From Okapia johnstoni (lineage: Eukaryota > Chordata > Mammalia > Artiodactyla > Giraffidae): DNA of 64,000 nt. Under the pieces are notes generated by a model. It did not search any database and had not been told where the DNA came from. It worked only from the letters and a program-made list of their open reading frames with translations. Both the position numbers and the translations under genes were made by a program. Positions 41,550-51,600 of the stretch are shown in pieces; within the stretch, counting starts at the first letter, position 1, and each line of letters begins with the position of its first letter. The stretch covers positions 17,817,001-17,881,000 of the forward strand of contig CM044311.1 of the NCBI GenBank assembly GCA_024291935.2, given 5' to 3'.

Positions 41550-42095
41550 AGCAAGTGGCTTCCATGTCCTGCATATTGTAAATAGTGTTGCAATGAAGAG
41601 TGGGGTGCATGTCTCTTTTTGAATTACGGTTTTCTCCAGGTATATGCCCAGGAGTGGAATTGCTGGATCATACGGTGGTTCTAGCCTTAGTTTTTTTAAG
41701 GAACCTCCATATTGTTCTTGATTTATGTACCTACCAACAGTGCAAGAGGGCTTCCTTTTCTCCACATCCTTGCAGGAGAGGAATAGAGACACAGACACAG
41801 AACAGACATGTGGACACAGTGAGGTGGGGGGAATGAATTGAGAGATTGGGATGGATGTATGTAAAATATCGTGTGTAAAATACATAACTAGTGGAAACTA
41901 CCATAGGGAGCTCAGCTCTGTGCTCTGTGATGACCTCAATGGATGGGATGGGGTGGGGGGAGTTCCAAGAGAGAGGGGATATATGTATACATATGGCTGA
42001 TTCTCTTTGTAGTACCACAGGAACTACAATATTTACACAATATTGTAAACAACTATACCCCAATGGGAAATTAATTTTCAAAAAAGAAGGGAAAA
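41550..42095 (+). mobile_element. L1 3' end with 5' inversion
   Basis: 41555-41780 is antisense L1 (ORF2 end: TGCCCAGGAGTGGAATTGC, GGAACCTCCATATTGTTC). 41781-42095 is sense L1 3'-UTR (CAGAACAGACATGTGGACAC, TACAATATTTACACAATATT) ending in an A-rich tail. In L1 order the two halves are adjacent apart from about 0.3 kb lost at the joint. This is the twin-priming signature of L1 insertion. Confidence 0.85.
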
Positions 42096-42409
42096 AAAAG
42101 AACAAAGGAAGCTGCTTCCCTTCTAGAGAGGAGGAAATATTGAGCAGCTAATCTAGACTCAGAGATGAAACCCAGAGCCTCCTACCATCCCAGGATCTTC
42201 TGCTCAATATAAACAAAATATGACAGAGAAATCATGCATATCTTGTTTAAGCCTCTGTAGTTTTGCAGGTTAGCCTGTGCCTTAAATAACATATCAAGCT
42301 GTAAAGAAAACTGTTTATTAATAATCCAGTACAACCAAAATTTATGATGATAAAACTCGAAGCTCTACTGAAAAACTGGCGCTCCAACAACATAGTAATT
42401 TCAAGAATT

Positions 42410-42427
42410 GGGGGGTGGGGGGTGGGG
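42410..42427 (+). repeat. G-rich tract, G-quadruplex capable
   Basis: Three G runs of 6, 6 and 4 separated by single T. Four runs of three G can be drawn from it. Confidence 0.7.
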
Positions 42428-42639
42428 AGTAATTTATACCTTAGAATTTGTATATTTTCAAATATATGCTAAGGTTATCATCCAACTGTATTAGTTATTC
42501 TATCCAGGTTTATCAACAGGCATTTTGCAGTTTTTTGGTTGGCTTTCTTTTGTCTATTTTAATTCGATACATGTAGTATAAATAATATATATGTTGTTAT
42601 GAAGTTCAAAAAGATCATGAACAAAAAATTTTTTTGAAT

Positions 42640-42668
42640 AAAATTCTCTTTACTTTAAAAAAAAAAAG
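42640..42668 (+). other. AATAAA plus poly(A), possible retrocopy end
   Basis: A canonical polyadenylation signal is followed within about 20 bases by an A tract, which is how processed retrocopies end. No matching target-site duplication was found. Confidence 0.35.
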
Positions 42669-43053
42669 CATGAACACTCATGAGCATTTCATCCAAGCTA
42701 GTAACTAGAAACTTACTAATAACTTGCATCTTCTTATGTGTTTCTGATCATCTAATACCTCTATCAGTGAAACCAAGAAGGACCTAGTGGTTCCTGAGCA
42801 CAAAAGCCTTTTTGTCCCCTGTTTTCTTATGGGCAAGACTTCATCCAGCCTCCTTGACCTTCCCTGAGATCTAAAGAGAGGATTCTAACAGTTACTAATC
42901 AAGGGAGGAGCAGCCCAGAAACCACCTGAGACAAGATTAAAGGGACCAGACGATCTCATCATGTTTAGGAGACAGACCTCCTGAGGCAAGATTAAAGAAA
43001 TGCAGGCCCTGCACACTCTAATCTTGTCAGCACCTCTATCCTTGAACCCTTGC

Positions 43054-43060
43054 TATAAAA
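43054..43060 (+). promoter_or_regulatory. LTR TATA box
   Basis: TATAAAA lies 94 bases before the polyadenylation signal, as in retroviral LTRs. Whether it still works is unknown. Confidence 0.5.
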
Positions 43061-43147
43061 CTCCTCATCAAATCCTCCTGGGTTGGGAACACGTAGTTTT
43101 CAAAGGAAGGAGTCTGTTGTGTCCCCCTTTGCCTGGCAAAGCAAAGC

Positions 43148-43153
43148 AATAAA
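43148..43153 (+). promoter_or_regulatory. LTR polyadenylation signal
   Basis: AATAAA within GCAATAAAGCTTTTC. The reverse-strand sister LTR has it at 11344-11349. Confidence 0.55.
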
Positions 43154-43237
43154 GCTTTTCTTTATCTACTTCACCCACAGTTCTGTCCCCGAGATTTGAT
43201 TCTGCACTGGTGCAGAGAGGCTAAGTTTTTGGCATCA

Positions 43238-43879
43238 TTACCAGCCCAGAGTTGCAAAAATATGTTAATATTACTTGCAGATCACACATAGAGGTTAACC
43301 CATGATTCAGACTTTGGGTTTGGTTCTGAACCTTTAAACATTCTAAGCCTGTTTCTGTAAAACACTGTATTAATTCCTCCTTCAAGATCTGCAGAAGAGT
43401 TCACAATGCAATAGTGAAGGTGAAAGGCCGCTGCTTAGAGTTTAATGTAGGGACTATGGGTTGGAAAAGAGAATCTGAAGGAAGGAGGGAGTATGGATGG
43501 TGAAAAAGAGGTCAAGTCTTCCCAGCACAGCCAAAGGAGAGGGAAAGTCTAAGAACCAGGTCTTTGACCAGCATTCCTATGTATGAGTAAGAAGCTGAAA
43601 TGTGGGTGTTGGGCCTGGTGAAGACAGATTATACAACCCTGCAGTTTTTGACTCTCTGATCATGTGATGTCTCTCAATACCCTGATGTATGTAGAATGTA
43701 TGTTTAGAATAATGCCAGGCACTTAGTGTTGTTTAAGTGTTGCTAAAACTGCTATACTTGAGAAGGGTGTAGAAAAACTACTCCACTATACAAATTATTC
43801 CTTTAGATAAGGGCCATGAATATGTAAAGTGATCAGTTTATTCATTCACACTGAGGCATTGGGATTTAAGCTACTAGAA
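43238..43879. other. Non-repetitive stretch
   Basis: No recognised repeat or gene. Confidence 0.35.
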
Positions 43880-43911
43880 CATTCCTTACCATCTGAGCCA
43901 CCAGGGAAGCC
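43880..43911 (-). mobile_element. Bov-tA head remnant
   Basis: Only the antisense head end is present, TTACCATCTGAGCCACCAGG. Confidence 0.6.
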
Positions 43912-43962
43912 TCAAGAATGTTCCTACATTATAGTAATTTACATTCTAATGACCCAATGTAA

Positions 43963-44197
43963 GGGCTTCCCAGGTGGTGCTAGAGGTAAAAAAAACCCAC
44001 CTGCCAATGCAGGAGACATAAGAGACATGGGTTCAGTCTCTGGGTCTGGAAGATCCCCTGGAGGAAGGCATGGCAACCCACTCCAGTATTCTTGCCTGGA
44101 GAATCCCTTGGACAGGGGAGCCTGATGGGCTACAGTCTATGGGGTCACAAAGAGTTGGACACTTCACTTTGTGAAGTGACTTAGCATGCATGCATGA
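43963..44197 (+). mobile_element. Bov-tA SINE
   Basis: Full sense copy. Near its end CACTTCACTTTGTGAAGTG at 44160-44178 is an 8-bp hairpin with a 3-base loop, replacing the usual GACACGACTGAAG stretch. Confidence 0.92.
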
Positions 44198-44213
44198 CCC
44201 AGTTTAAATGAAG

Positions 44214-44473
44214 CTGCTGCTGCTAAGTCGCTTCAGTCGTGTCCAACTCTGTGCGACCCAATGGACGGCAGCCCACCAGGCTCCGCTGTCCCTGGGATGC
44301 TCCAGGCAAGAACACTGGAGTAGATTGCCATTTCCTTCTCCAATACATGAAAGGAAAAAGTGAAAGTGAGGTTGCTCAGTTGTGCCCGACTCTTCATGAC
44401 CCCATGGACTGTAGCCTACCAGGCTCCTCCGTCCATGGGATTTTTCAGGCAAGAGTACTGGAGTGGGGTGCCA
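44214..44473 (-). mobile_element. BOV-A2 SINE (dimer)
   Basis: Complete antisense dimer, with perfect target-site duplication TTAAATGAAG at 44204-44213 and 44474-44483. Confidence 0.95.
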
Positions 44474-44523
44474 TTAAATGAAGAAATCAGTGTTATTTGT
44501 TTATCTGGTTTGTTAATGTTTCC

Positions 44524-44588
44524 CCAGAGCTTATCATCATGTCTGACACATCATGGATGCTCAACAATATTTACTGAATAAATGTCTA
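44524..44588 (+). mobile_element. L2 3' end fragment
   Basis: ATCATGTCTGACACATCATG and GCTCAACAATATTTACTGAA match the L2 tail. A BovB follows directly. Confidence 0.6.
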
Positions 44589-44589
44589 A

Positions 44590-45190
44590 TTTTCTTGGGC
44601 TCCAAAATCACTGCAGATGGTGACCACAGCCATGAAATTAAAAGACGCTTGCTCCTTGGATGAAAAGCTATGACAAACCTAGACAAAATATTAAAAAGCA
44701 GAGACATTACTTTGTCAACAAAGGTCCATCTAGTCAAACCTATGGGTTTTTTTCCAATTGTCATGTATGGATGTGAGAGTTGGACCATAAAGAAAGCTGA
44801 GCAGTGAAGAACTGATGCTTTTGAACTGTGGTGTTGGAGAAGACTCTTGAGAGTCCCTTGGACAGTGAGGAGATCAAAAAAGTCAATCCTACCAGAAATC
44901 AGTCCTGGGTATTCATTGGAAGGACTGATGCTGAAGCCGAAGCTCCAGTACTTTGGCCACCTGATGCGAAGAGCTGACTCTTTAGAAAAGACCCTGATTC
45001 TGGGAAAGATTGAAGGCAGGAGGAGCAGGGGACAACAGAAGACAAGATGATTAGATGGTATCACTGACTCAATGGACATGAGTTTGAGCAAGCTCTGGGA
45101 GACGGAGAAGGACAGGGAAGACTGGTGCTGCAGTCCATGGGGTCACAGAGTCAGACATGACTGAGCAAGTGAACAATGACAACAACAAAT
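44590..45190 (+). mobile_element. BovB LINE 3' end, 5' truncated
   Basis: Sense BovB from TTTTCTTGGGCTCCAAAATC (KITADGDHSHEIK region) to the AATGACAACAACAAA tail. The frame is closed by stops, including one in the AEQ region that recurs in the copy at 17736-18452. Confidence 0.92.
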
Positions 45191-45379
45191 ATCTTAGAAT
45201 ATTAAAAGCATCCAGGTTGCTGTCTGGCACTTAAATAACAAATATTCCACTAGGAGGGAAGACAGCAGATTTCTAAATAAATTCTTATAATTCAGAAACT
45301 GTTGAATTTGACTAATGGTTCCAAAATCCAATGGCTGAGTGGAATTATCTGAAGAAAATTTATAAATACAAATACCTGG

Positions 45380-45512
45380 GCCTGGAGAAGGAAATGGCAA
45401 CCCACTCCAGCATTTTTTGCCTGGAGAGTACCACGGACAGAGGAGCCTGCTGGGCTACAGTCCATGTGGTTGCAAAGAGTTGGACAGGACTCAGTAACTG
45501 AACACACACACA
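45380..45512 (+). mobile_element. BovA SINE piece with CA tail
   Basis: Sense BovA part from CCTGGAGAAGGAAATGG to TCAGTAACTGAACACACACA; the head is absent. Confidence 0.85.
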
Positions 45513-45539
45513 TATATTTATATGTGTATACATAAAACT

Positions 45540-45755
45540 GGCTTCCCTAGTGGCTCAGTGGCGAAGACTCCATCTGCTATGCAGGATATGTGGGTTCTGT
45601 CCCTGGATCGAGAAGATATTCTGGTGGAGGAAATGGCAACTCACTTCAGTATTCTTGCCTGGGAAATCCCATGGACAGAAGAGCCTGGAAGGCTACAGTC
45701 TATGGGACTGCAAAGAGTGAGACATGACTTATTTAATAAGCAACAACATAATATA
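45540..45755 (+). mobile_element. Bov-tA SINE
   Basis: Full sense copy from TGGCTTCCCTAGTGGCTCAG to ATTTAATAAGCAACAACATA, 28 bases after the previous SINE. Confidence 0.9.
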
Positions 45756-46077
45756 AAACTAAGAATTCTAAGTTGCAAAAATGGTCAATATTTTATAAGA
45801 CAATAAAATCTAATGTTTGGGATTTTATTTTCTACAGAATAGAAATCAATTTTTTAAGAATTTATTTGCCTCAACCTCAGCTTTTACAACCTAACTTCTA
45901 CCTCTCCTGAGTTATGATACAGCTTAGTCAATATAAAAGCAATCAAAGATGCACATTTCTGAAGAACTAGATAAACCCAGCATTTCACTGGAAAAAAAAA
46001 AACAGTAATCACTTCTGCATAAAGTCACTTATAATTTGTCTTTATAGCTGTTTGAGCATTTGTATAAATAATATAGT
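45756..46077. other. AT-rich non-repetitive stretch
   Basis: No recognised feature. Confidence 0.35.
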
Positions 46078-46400
46078 CTTCCAACTCAGCTGGTAAAGAA
46101 TTAGCCTGCAATGCAGGAGATCCCAGATCAATTCCTGGGTTGGGAAGATCCCCTGGAGAACAGCTAAGCTACCTGCTCCAGTATTCGCAAGCTTCTTTGG
46201 TAGCTCAAATGGTAAAGAATCTGCCTGCAATGTGGGAGACCTGGGTTCGGTCCCTGGGTTGAGAATATGCCCTGGAGGAAGGTTTGGCAACCCACTCCAT
46301 CATTCTTGCCTGAAGAATCTCAACGGACAAAGGAGCCTGGCAGGCTACTGTCTATGAGATCACAAAGAGTCAGACAGGACTGGGTGATAAAGCACAGCAT
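46078..46400 (+). mobile_element. Composite tRNA-BovA-tRNA-BovA SINE
   Basis: The first head (46078-46150) is followed by a short BovA piece ending CTCCAGTATTCGC. The second head starts AAGCTTCTTTGGTAGCTCAA near 46190, followed by a full BovA part ending at about 46400. Same plan as 4981-5277. Confidence 0.8.
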
Positions 46401-46542
46401 AGGCACAGGCATCAATAATATAGTCTATGTCATGCCTTTCCTTCTGAGTACAAATTAATCACCCCAGAATACACCCTTTTTTCAGTATAGGTCAATTTTT
46501 GCCATTTCCTGCACACTCCAGAAGTTTCTTCCTGCTCTTCAC

Positions 46543-47087
46543 AATTCAGCTCAGTTCAGTCACTCAGTTGAGTCTAACTCTTTGCAACCCGTGGACTGCA
46601 GCATTCCAGGCCTCCCTGTCCATCACCAACTCTCATAGCTTGCTCAAACTTATGTACACTGAGTCAGTGATGCCATTCAACCATCTCATCTTCCGTTGTC
46701 CCCTTCTCCTCCCACCTTCAACCTTTCCTGGCATCGGGGTCTTTTCCAATGAATCAGTTCTTTGTACCAGGTGGCCAAAGTATTGGAACTTCAGCTTCAG
46801 CATCAGTCCTTCCAATGAATATTCAGGACTGATTTGCTCTAGGACTGACTTGTTTGATCTCCTTGCAGTCCAAGGGACTCTCTAGAGTCTTCTTCAACAC
46901 CACAGTTCAAAAGCATCAATTCTTTGGTGCTCAGCCTTCTTTATGGTCCAGCTCTCACATCCGTACATGACTACTGGAAAAACCACAGCTTTGACTAAAT
47001 GGACCTTTTTCTGCCAAGTAATTTTTCTGAGTTTTAATATTCTGTCTAGGTTGGTCATAGCTTTTCTTCCAAGAAGCAAACATCTTT
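46543..47087 (-). mobile_element. BovB LINE 3' end, 5' truncated
   Basis: The antisense 545 bases start with CAGCTCAGTTCAGTCACTC and end at TTCCAAGAAGCAAACATC. A minus frame at 46894-47079 encodes VVMYGCESWTIKKAEH. Its 5' end joins a 17-base Bov-tA head start, GGCTTCCCTGATAGCTC, at 47088-47104. Confidence 0.92.
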
Positions 47088-47299
47088 GGCTTCCCTGATA
47101 GCTCTACTCAACTTGCTTCCAATTAATTCAACCAAGCTACTTGGCACAAAATAGTGAATGGATATACTTTCTACTCTCATGGTCTAAAATAACCTTTCTT
47201 TTTTTTCTATGAACTTAACTATAATACTTTTTTCTTTCAGCACTCTTAGAATTCTCTCTACTCCTGGAAGAAGCCTTTCACAACTGCATCAACTAACAG

Positions 47300-47893
47300 C
47301 ACTCCAGTGTTCATTGCAGCACTATTTACAGTAGCTAGGACGTGGAAGCAATCTAGATGTCCATTGACAGATGAATGGATAAGGAAGTTGTAGTACATAT
47401 ACACAATGGAATATTACTCAGCTATAAAAAATAACTCATTTGAGTCATTTCTAATCAGATGGATGAATGTAGAGCTTATTATACAGAGTGAAGTCAGAAA
47501 GAGAAAGACAAATATCAAATATTAACACATATATATGGAATCTAGAAAGTACTGAAGATCCTACATGCAGGGCAGCAAAGGAGATACAAACATAAAGAAC
47601 AGACTTTTGTACACAGTAGGGGAATAAGAGGGTAGAATTGTTTGAGAGAATAGCATTGAAACATATAGATTACCATATGTAAAATAGATAGCCAGTAGGA
47701 GTTTGCTGTATGACAAAGGGAACCCAAAATTTGTGCTCTATGACAACCTAAAGGAGTGGGACCCGGAGGGAAGTGGATGGGGGTTTCAGGAGGGAGAGGA
47801 CATTCATGTTGATGTATGCCAGAAACCATCACAATATTGTAAAGTAATTATCCTCTAATTAAAAAAAATTTTTTTTAAGAAAAATAAAAGACC
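47300..47893 (+). mobile_element. L1 3' end, 5' truncated
   Basis: Sense L1: TTCATTGCAGCACTATTTAC, CTAGATGTCCATTGACAGAT, AATGGAATATTACTCAGCTA, then the 3'-UTR with CAATATTGTAAAGTAATTAT and an A/T-rich tail. The ORF2 C-terminus is not intact. Confidence 0.9.
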
Positions 47894-47894
47894 C

Positions 47895-48230
47895 ATGTGT
47901 TGTGATTGGCTTATAACTCTCCTAATAAATTCTTTTTAGGAATAAAAAGACACAGAATGTGTCAGGTGGACTTTTAATTCCTGATTGGTTTACAAAACTG
48001 TCTAGGATGGGGACTTTGCATTAAGCTTTTGTTTAGAACAATTTCTGCCCCGTCTACTACTTTTTGTTTAAAACCTGGTAAGTGTTTCTTGAGAGGCAGG
48101 AATTATAAATAAAAACTCACTTCTCCCTTTCCAGTCTCTATGTCTCAGAGTTTCTGAAACACTTTTGCTATCAAACTTTCTTGATGTTGCCTATTGAGAT
48201 TATCCCAATTTATGATTCCAAAGCTTTGAT
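47895..48230 (+). mobile_element. Possible LTR
   Basis: TTTAAAACCTGGTAAGTGTT, then ATTATAAATAAAAACTCAC and CAGTCTCTATGTCTCAGAG resemble the promoter and polyadenylation part of an ERV LTR. Termini not located. Confidence 0.35.
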
Positions 48231-48514
48231 TTCAGAGTGATAGCTTTCATGTAAATACAGATTAAAATGAGCATAAATATGCAGGTGCTGATCTATAAAA
48301 ACATCTGTACTGTGAAGTAAACCACTTATAAAACATCAATGGAGGAAATTTTCTGGAGGAGGGGATAAGAGTGGTTCCATTCCAGTGTTTGTTGTAGAAA
48401 CTACTATTCCCTGAATTCCTTAGTTTACTAAGAGCTCCCCAACCCCCAGTGGAAATCTCATTCTCTTTGGCTAAGAAGGAGTAGACAAAAGTCATGCATG
48501 TCCATGTGGCTCAT
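48231..48514. other. Non-repetitive stretch
   Basis: No recognised feature. Confidence 0.3.
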
Positions 48515-48649
48515 GCTGGGGCTAAGTTGCTTCAGTCATGTCTGACTCTTTGCCACCCTATGGATCATAGTCCAGGGGTTGAACCCAAGTCTCTTATGTC
48601 TCCTTCATTGGCAGGTGGGTTCTTTATCACTAGCACCACCTGCGAAGCC
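48515..48649 (-). mobile_element. Bov-tA SINE, internal deletion
   Basis: The antisense tail and head are present. About 80 bases of the BovA part between CATAGTCCA and GGGGTTGAACCC are missing. Confidence 0.88.
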
Positions 48650-51600
48650 TGTCTATGAGGTTATGCATTTGGTAAGAGAAAGCATAATTCCACAAGGTTA
48701 AAATATTAGCATGAAGCAATGTTAAGTCCTTGGTTACACTGTTATGAGTCTCTATTTGAAACTGTCAGAGAAAAGCGCCTCATAACCAGATCTTGAATGG
48801 TTCAAATATTTCCAAACAGAAACAGAAAATCTGATCTGAATGCAAAGTCAAATGACCACGTACCATAGCTATTTTATGTGATACTCGTGTCATCTTGTTA
48901 ACAACTCCTGAAAATGAACATAGTGCAAGCTCTGTTAAGGAAACTAATTTTTAAATTAAAATCTCTTTCTTTATTGTAAAAGTTTCATGTGAGCCACGTG
49001 CATTCCATATCTTTCCAGTGGAAGCACAATAAGATTAGATAGAGTCGAACTGTTTGCTTCATAAATTAAAAGTAGATGATTAGAAAAAATAAGATGATGA
49101 TGACTTTGCACTTAAGGCTGAATGAACTTGATAATCACCTAATGAATGCATCAGGCTAATAAAGAGCTTCATTTTCACATTTCCATCTGTCCTTAGTCAC
49201 CTAATCAAGTTGTCTAAACACCATAAAAGTTTACAGTTAAAATAGAACCAACACTTAAACTGAATTTTTAAAAATTATCTCATTTTATTCCTGAGCTCTC
49301 TTCCAACTCCTCTTTGTCCTTATTACGGGTAATGAAAATAAATTTTGTCAAAAACCAAACAAACAATACAATGTGAAGTACTGAAAGCTAGAATCATTTC
49401 ATTTCCTGCTATTTTCTGTGAAATTACAGAAATTCACACTAGGAGCACTATAACACTTCTTATGAAAATAAGAGCAATACTTTGGAGTAAGTTTCTAAAC
49501 ATAAGAAAAAATTGTAGCTGCTAAAAAACAATTATTGAAACCAAAGAATTTATGACTGATCAATACAAGTGGCCAAAGCATTAGAAGATTTAATACCAAG
49601 AGTTCAAATTCAAAGACTACTCATTTGCTATAAGAGTGAAACAGCAAGCATCTGGATGTAAAAAACAGCATGGGCTTGGAAGAACATGTCATACTAGAAA
49701 AATAATTAATAGGATTTTAACAGAATTAATGTACAAAGTGTCCAGGAGTTAAAGCTAAGTTATTTTTATGGCATTTACTCCATACAGAGGAGTAATCTTT
49801 TCAAATGTGATGATAAATCATGTGTTTCCTGGAACTATTTCAATGAAAAATTGTTTATGTAGCTATTTAAAATTTAATATTCACTATATATGTGGCAACC
49901 TGTAAGGCCAACCTGTAAGGCAAAAGCATAGGTCTAAATTTCGTCATAGTCAATATTCTTTCTAACACATACATAAAATACAAATTAACATGTTTTGGTA
50001 CCTACGAATGTTCATATATTTCACAAACATTTCTTTATATGGCTTCTTGCCAGTTACAGCAAGAACAAAAGTAAAGTATTTAAACACCATCCTTGTCTAC
50101 TTTATAGAATTTCAGAATTGGTAATCACGAAACAACATCTTCTGCAGAGCGCTCAGATAAATCTGATGTTAGTGGTCCAAGGCCACATTTAAGAAAAAGT
50201 GTCTTAAAGAATCATCAAATACTTGGTGCACATGGCAGTGTCTCAGAAGAACCATTAGTTACTCTCATACCCCACATTTTTCCAACAATCATCAAAGTTG
50301 TAAATTTTCAAAAATATTCTCCAAGACCAGAAGCTTTTGTTTGCAGTGGAAAAGACTTACTCTTTAATTTTCAGACAAGTGATTTCTTCCCCTTAAACTT
50401 CTTCTAGGCCCTAAATAGACATAGCTAATGTACCTAAAAAAAAAAAAAACCAGTCAGAATTTTAAAGAAGTAGTTAGTGCATGAAACTGTAAGACCAGTT
50501 CATTAAATGTGCATCATTGGTGTTGGTTTTTAATCTTAGCTCTCTTCTCCCCTCATTGGGCACACACCACTTTCATTAACATTCAGGGAGTTGCATACAT
50601 GCATTAAGGAGAAGAAAGTTCTCTAGAATAATGAGGCCAGAAGTATATGAAAACATCATTGCTTCTCCCTCTTGCTTCATACTCACTATCACACTGCTAC
50701 CCCCTGATAAGTCTTCTCAGCCTTATTTTCTAAACACAGATACATCAAGCCAAGCTTTGTTGTTCCATAACCCTTGCCACTGTAATTTTACAGAAATGTG
50801 TATTTTCATAATGCAGGGAACCATTTAAATGATTTTCTTTAACATCTACTAACTTTCCTGACTGTGTATTGATTGAATTCTGCCTCTTAATCTGCTAGGG
50901 GCTATTCAAGAGCTAACAGAAGAAGCTCACTGCTGGGTTTGAGCTTGTAATTTAAAGAAAAAGAAAATAATAGTAAAATAAGCATAATAACTTGCATTTG
51001 TATGGTGTTTATGATTAACAAAATACTTTTCCATGACTTATTTCAGTCAACGCTCCAAACTACCTTACAGAGGGAGCAATATGACATAATTAGTGCAATT
51101 TTAGAGTATAGACTAGCTGAAAGGTATAGATATCTTCAAGTCACTCAGGGTCAAAGAGTCAGGGGAGTAACAGCCCAGGCTATGTTCATCTTTGCTGACT
51201 TCCACACTAATGTTCTAATGCTTCTTCCAGGTACCAAGTTAATGTGAATTTCAATAGTTGCTTGCAGTTATCCCATAGGTAGAAAGAGTGGATTGCTGTC
51301 ACTTTGAGAGGAACAATAAAAGCCTTTCTTACACTATTTGCATCGTTTGCCTGTGGTTGATAGACTTGAGTTGACTTGGGTGGGAAAGAAGTAGATGAAA
51401 ACAGAAAATTTTATTTTGAATATGACCTAAGGGAGAGCAGAATTTAAAATGTGAAGGGTAAAAAGAAGGGAGAATACAGCAAAAACTAGAATCCCTTGAG
51501 AGAACATGAAAGATTGTAAGAAAGACAAAAATCTGGAGGGGCTTCTCCATGAAATAAAGTGACATGAAATGGTTCAGAAAGGATGATGTTTACCTTTTCT

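Larger units (their letters stand above)
42096..42779. other. Non-repetitive stretch with a poly(A)-ended segment
   Basis: 42410-42427 is G-rich (G6-T-G6-T-G4). A segment ends with AATAAAATTCTCTTTACTTT followed by about 14 A (to 42668), as in a copied mRNA 3' end. Its 5' limit and source gene are not visible. Confidence 0.35.
42780..43237 (+). mobile_element. Endogenous retrovirus LTR
   Basis: Sense LTR. U3 carries a direct repeat CCTGAG(A/G)CAAGATTAAAG at 42925-42942 and 42980-42997. A TATA box TATAAAA lies at 43054-43060 and a polyadenylation signal AATAAA at 43148-43153. The U5 GAGATTTGATTCTGCACTGG ends in GGCATCA at 43237. It shares block order with the LTR at 11261-11565 on the opposite strand. 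The U3 start is approximate. No viral genes are present. Confidence 0.7.

Noticed and set aside
11261..43237. The two related LTRs as the ends of one provirus
   Set aside because: They point in opposite directions, are clearly diverged, and no retroviral genes lie between them.
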